This document shows, piece by piece, positions 27,426 to 38,379 of a stretch of 64,000 nt of DNA. Within the stretch, counting starts at the first letter, position 1. The number at the start of each line of letters is the position of its first letter. The notes under the pieces were generated by a model. The model searched no databases, had not been told where the DNA came from, and saw only the letters and a list, made by a program, of their open reading frames with translations. Position numbers and translations under genes: made by a program. This DNA comes from Sulfuricella denitrificans skB26 (lineage in GTDB: Bacteria; Pseudomonadota; Gammaproteobacteria; Burkholderiales; Sulfuricellaceae), in assembly GCF_000297055.2 (NCBI RefSeq), contig NC_022357.1, forward strand, positions 310,001-374,000. The letters are read 5' to 3'.

Positions 27426-27773
27426 ATGAAATTTCATGATTTGGCCATTGGCCAGCGCTTCGATCTCGATGGTGTGGTCTACGTCAAAACCAGCCCAGTA
27501 CTGGCTGGCAAGGCCGATGGCGGCGGCACCAAATTCATGCCGCGCTATGTCATGGTGAAGCTGCTGGACGGTGCGGCACCGCCGGCCACAGTGGAGCAGG
27601 AAAAAATGCTGCGGGCCGATGTGGTGCTGGCTGCATTCGAGACCTACCATTCGGCTTGCCGCGAGGCGTTGGGGAAACTGGCAGGAGATATTCCCGTCGA
27701 CGGATTGCAAGATATCACCAATGTCCTGGAGGGTGAGCGTCAAAGCTTTCTTGACGCGGTCCTGAAGGGATAG
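27426..27773 (+). CDS. conserved hypothetical protein
   Basis: 115 residues, soluble, no signal or membrane segment. The N-terminal half (FHDLAIGQRFDLDGVVYVK) looks like a small beta-rich domain; the C-terminal half (about 58-113) is helical. I do not recognise the family. It ends 4 bp before the MFS gene and follows hslU by 28 bp, so it is in an operon. Confidence 0.6.
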   Translation: MKFHDLAIGQRFDLDGVVYVKTSPVLAGKADGGGTKFMPRYVMVKLLDGAAPPATVEQEKMLRADVVLAAFETYHSACREALGKLAGDIPVDGLQDITNVLEGERQSFLDAVLKG

Positions 27774-27777
27774 CGCC

Positions 27778-29079
27778 GTGCTCACCCCAACTCAGAAAAT
27801 CCACTACTTCCGCCTGCGCTGGGCGGCGTTCAGCCTGGTGGCGCTGGCTTATATCCTGTCCTTCTTTCACCGCTTTGCCCCGGCGGCAATTGCCACCGAC
27901 CTGCAGCAGACCTTCCAGGCGAGCGGCGCCGAACTGGGTGCGCTGGCAGCCACTTATTTCTACGTTTATTCCGTGATGCAGATCCCCACCGGCGTGATGG
28001 TGGATACCCTCGGCCCGCGCAGGATTCTTGCGATCGGCGGGGTGGTCGCGGGGGCGGGTTCACTCCTGTTCGGGCTGGCGGACAGTCTGGCAGTGGCCTC
28101 GGCAGGGCGTCTGCTGGTCGGGTTGGGGGTGTCGGTCACCTTCATTTCGCTGCTCAAGCTCAATGCTGCCTGGTTTCATGATCGTCATTTTGCCACGCTC
28201 ACCGGCCTGTCTATCCTGCTGGGCAATATCGGCGCGCTGCTGGCTGCGTCACCCCTGGCCTGGGCGCTGGGGTTTGTCTCCTGGCGCACCGTGTTTGTTG
28301 TGGTGGGCGGTCTTTCTCTGGGGGTTGCCGTACTGGGCTGGATGATGGTGCGCGACCATCCCGGCAATGCCGGCCTGCCTTCCATGCGTGAGCTGGACGG
28401 CAAGGCAGCTCACCCGCCGCACGATGGCCACTGGTACGACGGCTTGGTGGTCGTGGCGAGAAATCGCTCTACCTGGCCAGGCTTCTGGATCAATCTGGGG
28501 ATGTCTGGCTCGTTCTTCGCCTTCGGCGGGCTATGGGCGGTGCCATTCCTGCGTGATGTTTACGGCATGGAACGCGGCATTGCTACTTCATATACGTCCA
28601 TGCTGTTACTCGGGTTTGCTGCAGGCGCATTCTTTGTCGGCATGCTTTCGGACCGCCTCGGACGACGCAAGCCGGTGATCATTTTTGGGGCTCTGCTGTA
28701 TTGCCTGAGCTGGTTGCCGCTACTGTTCGGCTGGCGCATGCCGCCAGCAATGGGATATGCACTGTTCTTGATGATGGGGTTGGGCGCATCGGGTTTTACC
28801 TTGACTTGGGCCTGCGCCAAGGAGGTGAATAAGCATGCCCTTTCCGGCATGGCCACCAGCGTGGTGAATACCGGCGCGTTTCTCGGCGCAGGCATCCTGC
28901 AGCCCCTGGCGGGCTGGATGATAGACCGGGCCGCTCAGGCGCGGGGCGGGAGCACGACACTGCATCAATTGTCCGATTACCAGGCCGGTCTCGGTACGAT
29001 GCTGGGATTCGCGCTGATGGGGCTGATGGCGACGCTGTTCATCCGCGAAACCAACTGCCGTTATGTTGGTATGGATTGA
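27778..29079 (+). CDS. major facilitator superfamily transporter
   Basis: 433 residues, twelve predicted helices, with the MFS loop 2-3 motif in MVDTLGPRRILAIGG (about residue 80) and its second-half echo in MLSDRLGRRKPVI. Substrate not evident; glycerate-pathway neighbours downstream make an organic acid possible. Starts at GTG 27778 with GAAGGGA 6 nt before it, four bases after the previous stop, and ends 3 bp before the hydroxypyruvate reductase gene. Confidence 0.85.
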   Translation: MLTPTQKIHYFRLRWAAFSLVALAYILSFFHRFAPAAIATDLQQTFQASGAELGALAATYFYVYSVMQIPTGVMVDTLGPRRILAIGGVVAGAGSLLFGLADSLAVASAGRLLVGLGVSVTFISLLKLNAAWFHDRHFATLTGLSILLGNIGALLAASPLAWALGFVSWRTVFVVVGGLSLGVAVLGWMMVRDHPGNAGLPSMRELDGKAAHPPHDGHWYDGLVVVARNRSTWPGFWINLGMSGSFFAFGGLWAVPFLRDVYGMERGIATSYTSMLLLGFAAGAFFVGMLSDRLGRRKPVIIFGALLYCLSWLPLLFGWRMPPAMGYALFLMMGLGASGFTLTWACAKEVNKHALSGMATSVVNTGAFLGAGILQPLAGWMIDRAAQARGGSTTLHQLSDYQAGLGTMLGFALMGLMATLFIRETNCRYVGMD

Positions 29080-29082
29080 AGC

Positions 29083-30030
29083 ATGGAAAATATTGTCTTT
29101 CTAGATCGCTCGACGCTGGAGGCAACTATTCGTCGCCCGGCATTTCCCCATCAATGGGAAGAATATGCCACCACCGCGCCGGAAGAAATCGTCGTCCGCC
29201 TTATCGACGCCACCATTGTCATCACCAACAAGGTGCCGCTACGGGCAGAAACACTGGCGCAATTGCCGCAACTCAAGCTGATTGCCGAGGCCGCCACCGG
29301 GGTCAACAACATCGATGTGGACTGGTGTCGCAAGCACGGCATCGCAGTCGCCAATATCCGCAACTACGCTGTGCATGCCGTGCCGGAACACGTGTTCATG
29401 ATGATTCTGGCGCTGCGCCGTAACCTGCTGGCCTATCGCGCTGACCTGCAGCGCGGGTTGTGGCAGCAATCCGACCAGTTCTGCCTGTTTACCCATCCTG
29501 TTCGCGATATTCATGGCAGCACTCTGGGCGTCATCGGCCACGGCGTACTGGGACAGGCGGTGGCGGAGATGGCGAAAGCCTTTGGCATGAAGGTTCTGTT
29601 TGCAGAGCACAAGGGGGCAACCGAATCTCGCCCTGGCTTCGCGCCCTTCGAACAAGTGCTGGAGGAAAGCGACGTCGTGACTTTGCACGTGCCGCTGACA
29701 GAGGCAACCCGCAACCTGATCGGCGCGGACGAACTGCGCCGGATGAAGCCCTCATCCCTGCTCATCAATGCCGCGCGCGGTGGCGTGGTGGATGAGGATG
29801 CGCTGGCGGAGGCGTTGCGCGAGGGATACATTGCCGGAGCGGGATGCGATGTGCTGTCGGCGGAGCCGCCGAGCGCAGGCAATCCCTTGCTCATTCTCGA
29901 TCTGCCCAATCTGATCGTCACCCCCCACATTGCCTGGGCCAGCCGCGAAGCGATGCAGATCCTGGCCGACCAGCTAATAGCCAACATCGAGACCTTCGTG
30001 CGCGGGGCACCGCAGAATCTGGTGACCTGA
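29083..30030 (+). CDS. D-2-hydroxyacid dehydrogenase, probably hydroxypyruvate/glycerate dehydrogenase
   Basis: 315 residues, NAD(P)-dependent. Nucleotide site GVIGHGVLGQAVAEMA (near residue 147); catalytic arginine in NAARGGVVDE, Glu in the AEPPSAGNP segment and the catalytic His in TPHIAWAS. The glycerate kinase gene starts 1 bp past its stop, which favours reduction of hydroxypyruvate to D-glycerate. Confidence 0.88.
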   Translation: MENIVFLDRSTLEATIRRPAFPHQWEEYATTAPEEIVVRLIDATIVITNKVPLRAETLAQLPQLKLIAEAATGVNNIDVDWCRKHGIAVANIRNYAVHAVPEHVFMMILALRRNLLAYRADLQRGLWQQSDQFCLFTHPVRDIHGSTLGVIGHGVLGQAVAEMAKAFGMKVLFAEHKGATESRPGFAPFEQVLEESDVVTLHVPLTEATRNLIGADELRRMKPSSLLINAARGGVVDEDALAEALREGYIAGAGCDVLSAEPPSAGNPLLILDLPNLIVTPHIAWASREAMQILADQLIANIETFVRGAPQNLVT

Positions 30031-30031
30031 A

Positions 30032-31174
30032 GTGGTCGTCGTCATCGCTCCCGATTCCTTCAAGGGCAGCCTCAGCGCGCTGGCGGCGGCGCAGGCAATG
30101 GCACAGGGAGTGCGCCGGGTCTGGCCGGAAGCGGTGATCCGGCTGTTGCCTATGGCCGATGGCGGCGAGGGCACGTTGGATGCGGTACTGGCTGGCTGCG
30201 GTGGCAGGCGCCTGGAGGCTGAAGTTACCGGCGCTCATGGCTATCCACTGCAGGCTGCCTACGCACTCCTTGCGGCCGGCACGGCGGTGATCGAAGTGGC
30301 ACAGGTCGTGGGTCTTACCCTGCCTGGCGTGCGCGAAGTGGCGGTGGCCGAACGCAGCACACGCGGCGTCGGCGAGCTGATCCGGTTATGCCTCGATCAG
30401 GGTGTGCACCGTTTGTGGATCGGTCTTGGTGGTAGTGCCACCAACGATGGTGGGGTCGGCATGCTGGCCGCGCTCGGCGCGCGGTTTCTGGATCGTAGCG
30501 GGGCTCCGATCGAGCCGACACTGCACGGCCTGGCTGATTTTCATCGAGCTGATTTTTCTGGCCTTGACTCGCGCTTAGCCGACTGCGAACTTCATCTTCT
30601 CACCGATGTAATCAATCCGCTTTGCGGCGAGCATGGCGCTACCGCAGTGTTCGGTCCTCAAAAGGACGTTCTGTCAGCCGAGATTGCCCGGTTCGATGAG
30701 CGTCTGCACCGCTTTAGCGCGGCAGGAGATCGCTGGCTTGGCAGTTTCCTGTCGTCTCAGCCTGGCAGCGGTGCGGCAGGTGGGCTGGGTTACGCCCTGC
30801 AGCTACTGGGCGGGCGCTATTATTCCGGCGCCGAGACGGTGTGCCAACTGCTCGGTCTGGATGCGGCGCTGGAGGGTGCGGACTGGGTTGTCACTGGCGA
30901 AGGCCGTAGCGACAGCCAGACTCATCAGGGCAAGGCACCCTGGGTTGTGGCGCAGCATGCGCACCGTCAGGGTGTGCCGGTGAGCCTGGTTTCGGGCTGT
31001 ATTGCCGAGGCGGCGAAAGCGCAACTGTCGGTCCGCTTCGACGGTTGTTTTGTGCTGGCTGGGGAGGATATTGGCGTCGAACTAGCTATGCGCGAAGCGA
31101 CGTCACTTCTAGTGGATCGAGTAGAAGAGGCGGGCAAAGCAAAAAAGAAGTCGTTGCAATCCATTCCTGATTAG
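30032..31174 (+). CDS. glycerate kinase
   Basis: 380 residues of the GarK/GlxK family: N-terminal IAPDSFKGSLSA, substrate loop ADGGEGTLDA, GLGGSATNDGG near residue 136 and a C-terminal DWVVTGEGRSDSQT. Phosphorylates glycerate with ATP; coupled to the dehydrogenase gene 1 bp upstream, giving a route from hydroxypyruvate or glyoxylate to phosphoglycerate. GTG start. Its stop overlaps a Fur-like box. Confidence 0.92.
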   Translation: MVVVIAPDSFKGSLSALAAAQAMAQGVRRVWPEAVIRLLPMADGGEGTLDAVLAGCGGRRLEAEVTGAHGYPLQAAYALLAAGTAVIEVAQVVGLTLPGVREVAVAERSTRGVGELIRLCLDQGVHRLWIGLGGSATNDGGVGMLAALGARFLDRSGAPIEPTLHGLADFHRADFSGLDSRLADCELHLLTDVINPLCGEHGATAVFGPQKDVLSAEIARFDERLHRFSAAGDRWLGSFLSSQPGSGAAGGLGYALQLLGGRYYSGAETVCQLLGLDAALEGADWVVTGEGRSDSQTHQGKAPWVVAQHAHRQGVPVSLVSGCIAEAAKAQLSVRFDGCFVLAGEDIGVELAMREATSLLVDRVEEAGKAKKKSLQSIPD

Positions 31175-31192
31175 ATGATAATAGTTCTCATC
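31174..31192 (+). promoter_or_regulatory. Fur-like box
   Basis: GATGATAATAGTTCTCATC matches 13 of 19 positions of the GATAATGATAATCATTATC consensus and shares ATGATAATAGTT with the operator at 10842. It begins at the last base of the glycerate kinase stop and lies 22 bp before the next ATG. Confidence 0.55.
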
Positions 31193-31214
31193 CGCATACT
31201 TAAATGGATTGGTC

Positions 31215-31991
31215 ATGAACTACAAACAAATTACTTGCAGCCTGGTTGCCGCAGCCGGTCTCGCTTTGATATCCTCAGTCGGGTTTGCCGCGCCGGACGA
31301 AATCCAGGTTTATACCGAGGAGATGAATGATCCCGGCGAATTCGGTCTGGAGTTACATGCGAATTACACCATCGACGGCGCGCGGCAGGCAGGGTTTGAA
31401 GGCGAGAAGCCTGCCCACCACATGCTGCAGGTCACGCCGGAGTTTTCCTACGGCATCACCAAATCGCTGGAAGCGGGGCTGTATGTCCCTTTCGCGTTCA
31501 GTCCTGACGGCAACACCTATAATAACGGCCTGCGCTTCCGCCTGAAATTCATCGCGCCGCGCGAGGAAGGCGAGTCCTTCTTCTGGGGGTTCAACACCGA
31601 GGTTGGCTATTCTACCCGGCGCGTGTCGGAGAGTTACTGGGGCATGGAACTGCGGCCGATCATCGGCTACCGCACCGAGAACTGGCTGGTCAGCTTCAAC
31701 CCGATCCTGGACATGAGCCTGTCCGGCAACGTCAGCCGTGAACCCAGTTTCGAGCCGGGGTTGAAGGTGACGCGCAAGGTGTCTGAAGGTACGCATGCCG
31801 GTTTCGAGTATTACGGCGAGTACGGACCGATGCACCATACCCTGCCGGCGAATGAGCGTGCCCATTATCTCTACGGCGTGGTGGATATCGAGAAGAAAGA
31901 CCTCGACATCAATTTCGGTATCGGCCACGGCTTTGACAATGCCAGCGACCAGTGGGTGGCGAAGGCGATCATCGCCTTTCCGTTCAAGTAG
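31215..31991 (+). CDS. putative outer-membrane beta-barrel protein
   Basis: 258 residues; signal peptide ending VGFAA, then a beta-barrel of alternating strands ending AKAIIAFPFK. Family not recognised beyond a generic barrel. The Fur-like box immediately upstream suggests iron-dependent expression. ATG 31215 is chosen over TTG 31209 because GGATTGGTC spacing fits better. Convergent with the ABC-F gene, 3 bp apart. Confidence 0.65.
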   Translation: MNYKQITCSLVAAAGLALISSVGFAAPDEIQVYTEEMNDPGEFGLELHANYTIDGARQAGFEGEKPAHHMLQVTPEFSYGITKSLEAGLYVPFAFSPDGNTYNNGLRFRLKFIAPREEGESFFWGFNTEVGYSTRRVSESYWGMELRPIIGYRTENWLVSFNPILDMSLSGNVSREPSFEPGLKVTRKVSEGTHAGFEYYGEYGPMHHTLPANERAHYLYGVVDIEKKDLDINFGIGHGFDNASDQWVAKAIIAFPFK

Positions 31992-31994
31992 GGG

Positions 31995-33848
31995 CTAGAC
32001 CGCTTCTTCCAGCGCCATTTCCAGTTCCAGCCAGCTTTCCTCCAGTTCCGCAGCTTTGACTTCCAGGCTCTCATGCCGGGTATTCAGAAGGCCGATTTCG
32101 TCCCCAGAGCATTTAGCATAGGTGGCCGGGTCGGCCAGCTGATGGTTGATTTCGGAAAGTTCTGCCTGGACAGTAGCCAGCTCGGCTTCGAGCTTGGCCT
32201 GTCTGGATAGCAGGGCCTTCTTCTTCGGCCTGGGCGCGGCTTCCAGGCGAGGTTTTTCCTGCTGCACCTGAGCCGTCTCACGTGGTCGCCGGGTTTCGAT
32301 CCAGTTTTTGTAGTCCTCCAGATCGCCATCAAAAAGCTTCGCTTCGCCGTCAGCAATCAGCCACAACTCGTCGGCTACGGCGCGGATCAGGCTGCGGTCG
32401 TGGGAGACCAGCACCACCGCACCGGTGTATTCCTCCAGCGCCAGCGTGAGGGCGTCGCGCATGTCCAGATCGAGATGGTTAGTGGGTTCGTCGAGCAGCA
32501 GCAGATGCGGTTTTTGCCAGGCCAGCAGGGCCAGCGCCAGGCGGCTTTTTTCGCCGCCGGAAAAACTTTCCACCGGTCTATCCTCGCTGTTTCCGGCCAG
32601 GCCGAAGCGGCCAAGGAAGGTACGCAGTGCCAGCGTGGTTTCCTTGGGCGCCAGTCGCTCCATGTGCTGCAGCGGTGTGGCCGCGCTGTCCAGATTTTCC
32701 AGTTGGTGCTGGGCGAAGTAGCCGATGCGCATCTCCGGGGTGATTTCCAGTTTTCCCGCAGTGGGCTCGAGTTCACCCACCAGCAGCTTGATCAGGGTGG
32801 ATTTCCCGGCGCCGTTCGGCCCCAGCAGGGCGATGCGCGCGCCGGCACGCAGTGCCAGATCGACGTTCTGGAACAGGTTCTTGTCGCCATAGGCGAAGCC
32901 CATGTTTTCGGCGCGCAGTAGCAGGTCTGGGCCGCGTTCCGGCGCCTCGATCTCCAGCTCGAAATGGCCGTCGGTGATATGCGCCGGGGCAATGCGCGTA
33001 AGCCGTTCTAGCGCCTTGACGCGGCTTTGCGCCTGTTTGGCCTTGGTGGCCTTGGCGCTGAAGCGGCGCACGAAATCTTCGAGGTGGGCGATCTTGGTCT
33101 GCTGCGTCTGGAAGGCCTGGTTCTGCTGGGCGATTTTTTCGGCGCGTGTGCGTTCGAAGTCGTCGTAGTCGCCGGTATAATTGTCGATAACGCAGTCGTG
33201 TACGTGGGCGATACGGTTGACGGTGGCGTTGAGAAACTCCCTGTCGTGAGAGACCAGCAGAATGCTGCCGGGGTAGCGTGCCAAGTACTGTTCGAGCCAG
33301 AGGATGGCTTCGAGATCCAGATGGTTGGTGGGCTCGTCGAGCAGCAGCAAATCAGCCCGATGCATCAGTGCGCGGGCGAGGTTGAGGCGCATCCGCCAGC
33401 CACCGGAGAAGCTCGTTACCGGACGTTCCAGGGTGTCGTTGGCGAAACCCAGCCCATTCAGAAGCTGTGCTGCACGGGCTTTGGCGGCATAGCCATCGAG
33501 GGCTTCATAGCGGTGCTGCGCGTCGAACCATGCGGCGTCATGTTGTTCGCTCGCCAGGATCTTTTCCAACTGGCGCAGCTGAACGTCGCCATCAAGCACG
33601 AATTCCAGCGCGGGTTGCGTCGAGTTGGCGATTTCCTGTTCGACAAAGGCCAGTGTCTTGCCGGATTGCAGCGAGATTTCGCCACCATCGGGTTTGAGTT
33701 CACCGCGTATCAGGCGAAACAGGGTGGATTTGCCGCAGCCGTTCTTGCCGACCAGACCGATGCGCTGGCTGGAGTACGCCTGTAAATTCACCTGCTGAAA
33801 TAGCGGTATGCCGCCTTGAAGGTAAGTCAAATTCTGTATATTTAGCAT
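31995..33848 (-). CDS. ABC-F family ATPase (YheS-like)
   Basis: 617 residues, soluble, two ABC cassettes and no membrane domain. Cassette one: Walker A GKNGCGKST, signature SFSGGWRMRLNLA, Walker B LLLLDEPTNHLD; cassette two: GPNGAGKST, SFSGGEKSRLALA, LLLLDEPTNHLD. The P-site linker lies between (about 230-300), and a charged coiled C-terminus (530-617) is of the YheS/Uup type. ABC-F proteins act on the ribosome. It reads towards the barrel gene. Confidence 0.9.
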   Translation of the reverse strand: MLNIQNLTYLQGGIPLFQQVNLQAYSSQRIGLVGKNGCGKSTLFRLIRGELKPDGGEISLQSGKTLAFVEQEIANSTQPALEFVLDGDVQLRQLEKILASEQHDAAWFDAQHRYEALDGYAAKARAAQLLNGLGFANDTLERPVTSFSGGWRMRLNLARALMHRADLLLLDEPTNHLDLEAILWLEQYLARYPGSILLVSHDREFLNATVNRIAHVHDCVIDNYTGDYDDFERTRAEKIAQQNQAFQTQQTKIAHLEDFVRRFSAKATKAKQAQSRVKALERLTRIAPAHITDGHFELEIEAPERGPDLLLRAENMGFAYGDKNLFQNVDLALRAGARIALLGPNGAGKSTLIKLLVGELEPTAGKLEITPEMRIGYFAQHQLENLDSAATPLQHMERLAPKETTLALRTFLGRFGLAGNSEDRPVESFSGGEKSRLALALLAWQKPHLLLLDEPTNHLDLDMRDALTLALEEYTGAVVLVSHDRSLIRAVADELWLIADGEAKLFDGDLEDYKNWIETRRPRETAQVQQEKPRLEAAPRPKKKALLSRQAKLEAELATVQAELSEINHQLADPATYAKCSGDEIGLLNTRHESLEVKAAELEESWLELEMALEEAV

Positions 33849-34073
33849 GGTGCAATGATACCAGATGCGCCATACCTATCAGACCTGCTTCAGGCTCCCG
33901 AAAATCTCCAGCACGATAGGATTTTCTGCGCCAGATCATGGTGCACTTCGCTATGCCTTGGCAAAACCGAACCACGTTGAATCCGACCCCGGTGAAGTTA
34001 AATCTAGTTATCATCCTGGTTGCGAAAATCGGACTTGCCTTTCTGTACAACACTTCCATCTCATTCAAGATAT
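33849..34073. other. intergenic region upstream of yheS-like gene
   Basis: About 225 bp without a convincing gene on either strand; it must hold the minus-strand promoter of the ABC-F gene and, if the hairpins at 34074-34127 are terminators, the body of a short plus-strand transcript. Confidence 0.35.
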
Positions 34074-34127
34074 AGGCGCGAATGCGCCTTTATTGTTGCC
34101 CGCGTGACGCGGAAGGGCAGTTTTTTT
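34074..34127 (+). terminator. tandem hairpins with T-run, no upstream plus-strand gene
   Basis: AGGCGC-gaat-GCGCCT (34074-34089), then a second hairpin TGCCC/GGGCA (34097-34119, inner GCG/CGC) followed by T7 (34121-34127). The nearest gene upstream is on the other strand, so if real they end a non-coding RNA. Confidence 0.5.
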
Positions 34128-34282
34128 GGCCTTCATCCCAGCGTGAAAAACGGTTACATGGTTATGTCGTTGTTATTCAAGCTGTTGTAATTGTGTGTGA
34201 AAATATAAAATTCTGGCACGACTTATGCTTACGTTCTACTAATGATGTATTTTGCTGCGATACTACGCGGCCAGGAACCGTT

Positions 34283-35806
34283 ATGTTCGATTTACTCAAA
34301 TTTTTTCACCGTAAGGAAGCCGGCTTGCTCGAAGGCGTGCTCGGTGCCGGGGCATGGCCCAGCGAGCAGAATTCCCAAAACGAATGCGATTTTCTGAAGG
34401 CGCTGGTCGATGCGCTGACGGCTTTCGGCGCGAAAGGAGCGCCGTATTCGCGCGAGCGCTTGAAAACGCTGATGCGCCTGGACGAATGCAGCCAGGGTTT
34501 GCAGCACAGCCTGGGCAGAAAATACCTGGAGGGCGCGGACGAGTCGGCGCTGGAAACCGCGGCGGGCCTGAGTGTGCAGATGGCGAACAGTTACCGGGGG
34601 TTGTGCCGAGAAATCGTCGCCGGGCGTGACGGCGGAGGTGGCCGGAAATATCTGCCGCTGGTCGTGGCACGCACGCTGAATCACCTTGGGGCAGCGGTCA
34701 AGTGGGGATACTTCAGGCAAGAGAAGGTGCCGTCGGCGATGTGGGAGCGTTTGCATAAATTTTATCTTCTCGCCGAATCCGCCGGTTTCGCTGGAGCGCA
34801 GATCAGACTGGCCAGCGGCAGGTTGACGACCTGTGCCGACGAATATGTCCACATCCTGCTTCTCGACATGGTACGGCCGACCAGTCTGAAGCCGTTCCAG
34901 ATCGGACTGGTTGCCGGGTGGCTGGAAGAATGGGCGCCACTGGTGAGATTGGAAAAATCCTGTGACACCGGTTCGCATATGCACTGCGTCGATCTGATGT
35001 CCGGGAGTGCCGCCAAGAGACTGGTAGAGGGCATGAATGGCGACAATTTGCGTTGCTGGGGTATGGCGGATCTGTATGTGCATATCCGCAAGCTGCGTTT
35101 CGAATTGGCGCAGGGAGATGCTGTGGACCGCTTGCAGGTTGAAGGAGTGCCGGCAACCATGCAGGACTATAAGTTGCTGCTCGATTACCTTTCCAAGCAC
35201 TGGATTCGCCCGAAGAATGCCCGCAATCAGGAGCGCATCGCTTCCGGTAGCAAGGTTGTCGAAATGGCTTGTGGCGTTGAGGCGGTCCGAACGTGCCTGC
35301 ATTCCGGCGCGGCGGGAAAGTCGAGAGATGAGGAATGCGCGCTGATCGAGCATTGGGCGGTGGAAAACGAGAGCGGGAGCGGCTATGGTCTGCTCGAGGG
35401 CAAACCGCCGGAGAAGCCGGAGTTCGGCAAGCTGGTGTGCGTCAAGCAGGCGGGCGATACCGGCAAGTGGGAAGTCGGTGTGGTGCGCTGGAAAAAGGAA
35501 TCCTCCGGCCCGCCCGCCTTGGGCATCGAAAAGTTGAGCGAAGACCCCAAGCATGTGGAGCTTTGCCTCGCGGACAAGGCCGGCAATATGAGGATCAGAG
35601 CCGTTTTCCTGCCGAAGTGGTACGACCGGGAGGTGGACAGCAGCTTGATCCTGCAGGCGCCAGATTATGCCGCCAATAGCCTGCTCGACATGTACTACCG
35701 CAACAACGTGTTCCGCATTCGCTTGACCGAAGTGGTGGACGTTACCGAGGAATGGGTGCGGGTGAAATTCGATCTGCAGGGTCGTCGCACTGGCAAGATG
35801 GTGTGA
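34283..35806 (+). CDS. uncharacterised protein with C-terminal PilZ-like domain
   Basis: 507 residues, no signal peptide or membrane helix. The N-terminal ~350 residues are mostly helical and not recognised. The C-terminal part from about residue 375 (GKLVCVKQAG, WEVGVVRWKK, ALGIEKLSED) has the beta-barrel pattern of PilZ domains, which bind cyclic di-GMP; the RxxxR entry motif is not evident, so binding is not assured. ATG 34283 with GGA 6 nt upstream is preferred over the long open extension. Followed by the Hsp20 relic. Confidence 0.6.
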   Translation: MFDLLKFFHRKEAGLLEGVLGAGAWPSEQNSQNECDFLKALVDALTAFGAKGAPYSRERLKTLMRLDECSQGLQHSLGRKYLEGADESALETAAGLSVQMANSYRGLCREIVAGRDGGGGRKYLPLVVARTLNHLGAAVKWGYFRQEKVPSAMWERLHKFYLLAESAGFAGAQIRLASGRLTTCADEYVHILLLDMVRPTSLKPFQIGLVAGWLEEWAPLVRLEKSCDTGSHMHCVDLMSGSAAKRLVEGMNGDNLRCWGMADLYVHIRKLRFELAQGDAVDRLQVEGVPATMQDYKLLLDYLSKHWIRPKNARNQERIASGSKVVEMACGVEAVRTCLHSGAAGKSRDEECALIEHWAVENESGSGYGLLEGKPPEKPEFGKLVCVKQAGDTGKWEVGVVRWKKESSGPPALGIEKLSEDPKHVELCLADKAGNMRIRAVFLPKWYDREVDSSLILQAPDYAANSLLDMYYRNNVFRIRLTEVVDVTEEWVRVKFDLQGRRTGKMV

Positions 35807-35835
35807 GTTCCAGAATTCTCGGTTGGCCTAAAAAT

Positions 35836-36083
35836 GCCGTTGCTCACGTGACCATCGAGGGCAACCAGATCAGCATCAGTGCCGAAGTGAAGAAAGAAAA
35901 AGAAGAAAAGGAAGGTGATAAAGTGTTGCGTAGCGAGCGTTATTACGGCAAGGTATATCGCAGCTTCAGCCTTGGGCAGGACGTCGACTAGGCAACTCTG
36001 TGGCTAAATGCAATGATGGCGTGCTTGATCTGACACTGCCGAAGAAGGCAACGTCCAGCGCGAAAAAACTGGCCATCCAGTAA
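35836..36083 (+). pseudogene. Hsp20/alpha-crystallin chaperone remnant
   Basis: Frame one encodes VTIEGNQISISAEVKKEKEE and SERYYGKVYRSFSLGQDVD, clearly an Hsp20 core, then stops at TAG 35989. After a frame change the same domain resumes (KCNDGVLDLTLPKKA, then SSAKKLAIQ) and ends at TAA 36081-36083. The N-terminal third of the chaperone is missing. So the gene is truncated, contains a stop and is frameshifted; it sits between the PilZ-like gene and a terminator. Confidence 0.85.
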
Positions 36084-36100
36084 TTCTGCAAATCTGTCCG

Positions 36101-36126
36101 AAAAGGCGGCTCTGTGCCGCCTTTTT
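36101..36126 (+). terminator. rho-independent terminator
   Basis: AAAGGCGGC / GCCGCCTTT with a 5-nt loop and TTTTT tail, 18 bp after the end of the Hsp20 relic and before argB. Confidence 0.9.
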
Positions 36127-36138
36127 CGTTTGCGCTAA

Positions 36139-37706
<1,568 letters not shown>

Positions 37707-37719
37707 CAAGGAGTTGTTG

Positions 37720-38220
37720 GTGACAATTAATAATCGTGTGCTGTTTCTCGGGGTATTCCTGGCCTGTTTCGGGTTGCTAGGTTTTGGGCTGGTGCTACAG
37801 CATGTTATTCACCTCGAACCCTGCCCGCTGTGCATCCTTCAGCGCATCGTCTTCATCGTTATCTGTGCGACGGCACTGACGGCGGCTATTCATAATCCAA
37901 AACACAGTGGCTGGACCGTATATAGCGGATTGTTGACTTTTTTATCTCTGTTGGGCGGAGGAATCGCCGCCTGGCAGGTGTATTTGCAGCACCTGCCTCC
38001 CGGCCAAGCGCCAGAATGCGGGCCGGGTTTGGATTACATGCTTGAGGCCATGCCGCTGGCCAAAATTCTGCCGATGATTTTCAAAGGTTCGGGCGAGTGC
38101 GCCGAAGTAACCTGGACCTTTTTAGACATGTCCATCGCGGAATGGGCGCTGGGCTGGTTCGTCCTGTTTGCCTTGGTGGGACTGGTTGCGGCTTTTCGTC
38201 GCAGCGCATCTCAAAAGTAG
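37720..38220 (+). CDS. dsbB: disulfide bond formation protein DsbB
   Basis: 166 residues, four helices. Reoxidises DsbA and passes electrons to quinone. Both cysteine pairs are visible: CPLC after helix 1 and Cys/Cys in PECGPG ... GSGECAEV. AAGGAG at 37708-37713 decides the start: the GTG at 37720 has 6-nt spacing, while TTG at 37714 and 37717 are too close. Follows the HAD gene by 13 bp. Confidence 0.95.
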   Translation: MTINNRVLFLGVFLACFGLLGFGLVLQHVIHLEPCPLCILQRIVFIVICATALTAAIHNPKHSGWTVYSGLLTFLSLLGGGIAAWQVYLQHLPPGQAPECGPGLDYMLEAMPLAKILPMIFKGSGECAEVTWTFLDMSIAEWALGWFVLFALVGLVAAFRRSASQK

Positions 38221-38379
38221 GTTATTTTCGGGTTCCGGAGTCTTAACTGTAGGCGACTGTCAAATCGACCGACGGTCAATTTCGTCCAATTAAATCGGGT
38301 TGGTCGTTCCGAGGTGGGAATTGGCTCACGTCTACATGCAGCACCTACGGGCCAGCGGACCCTCTACGGAGTAGCACAT

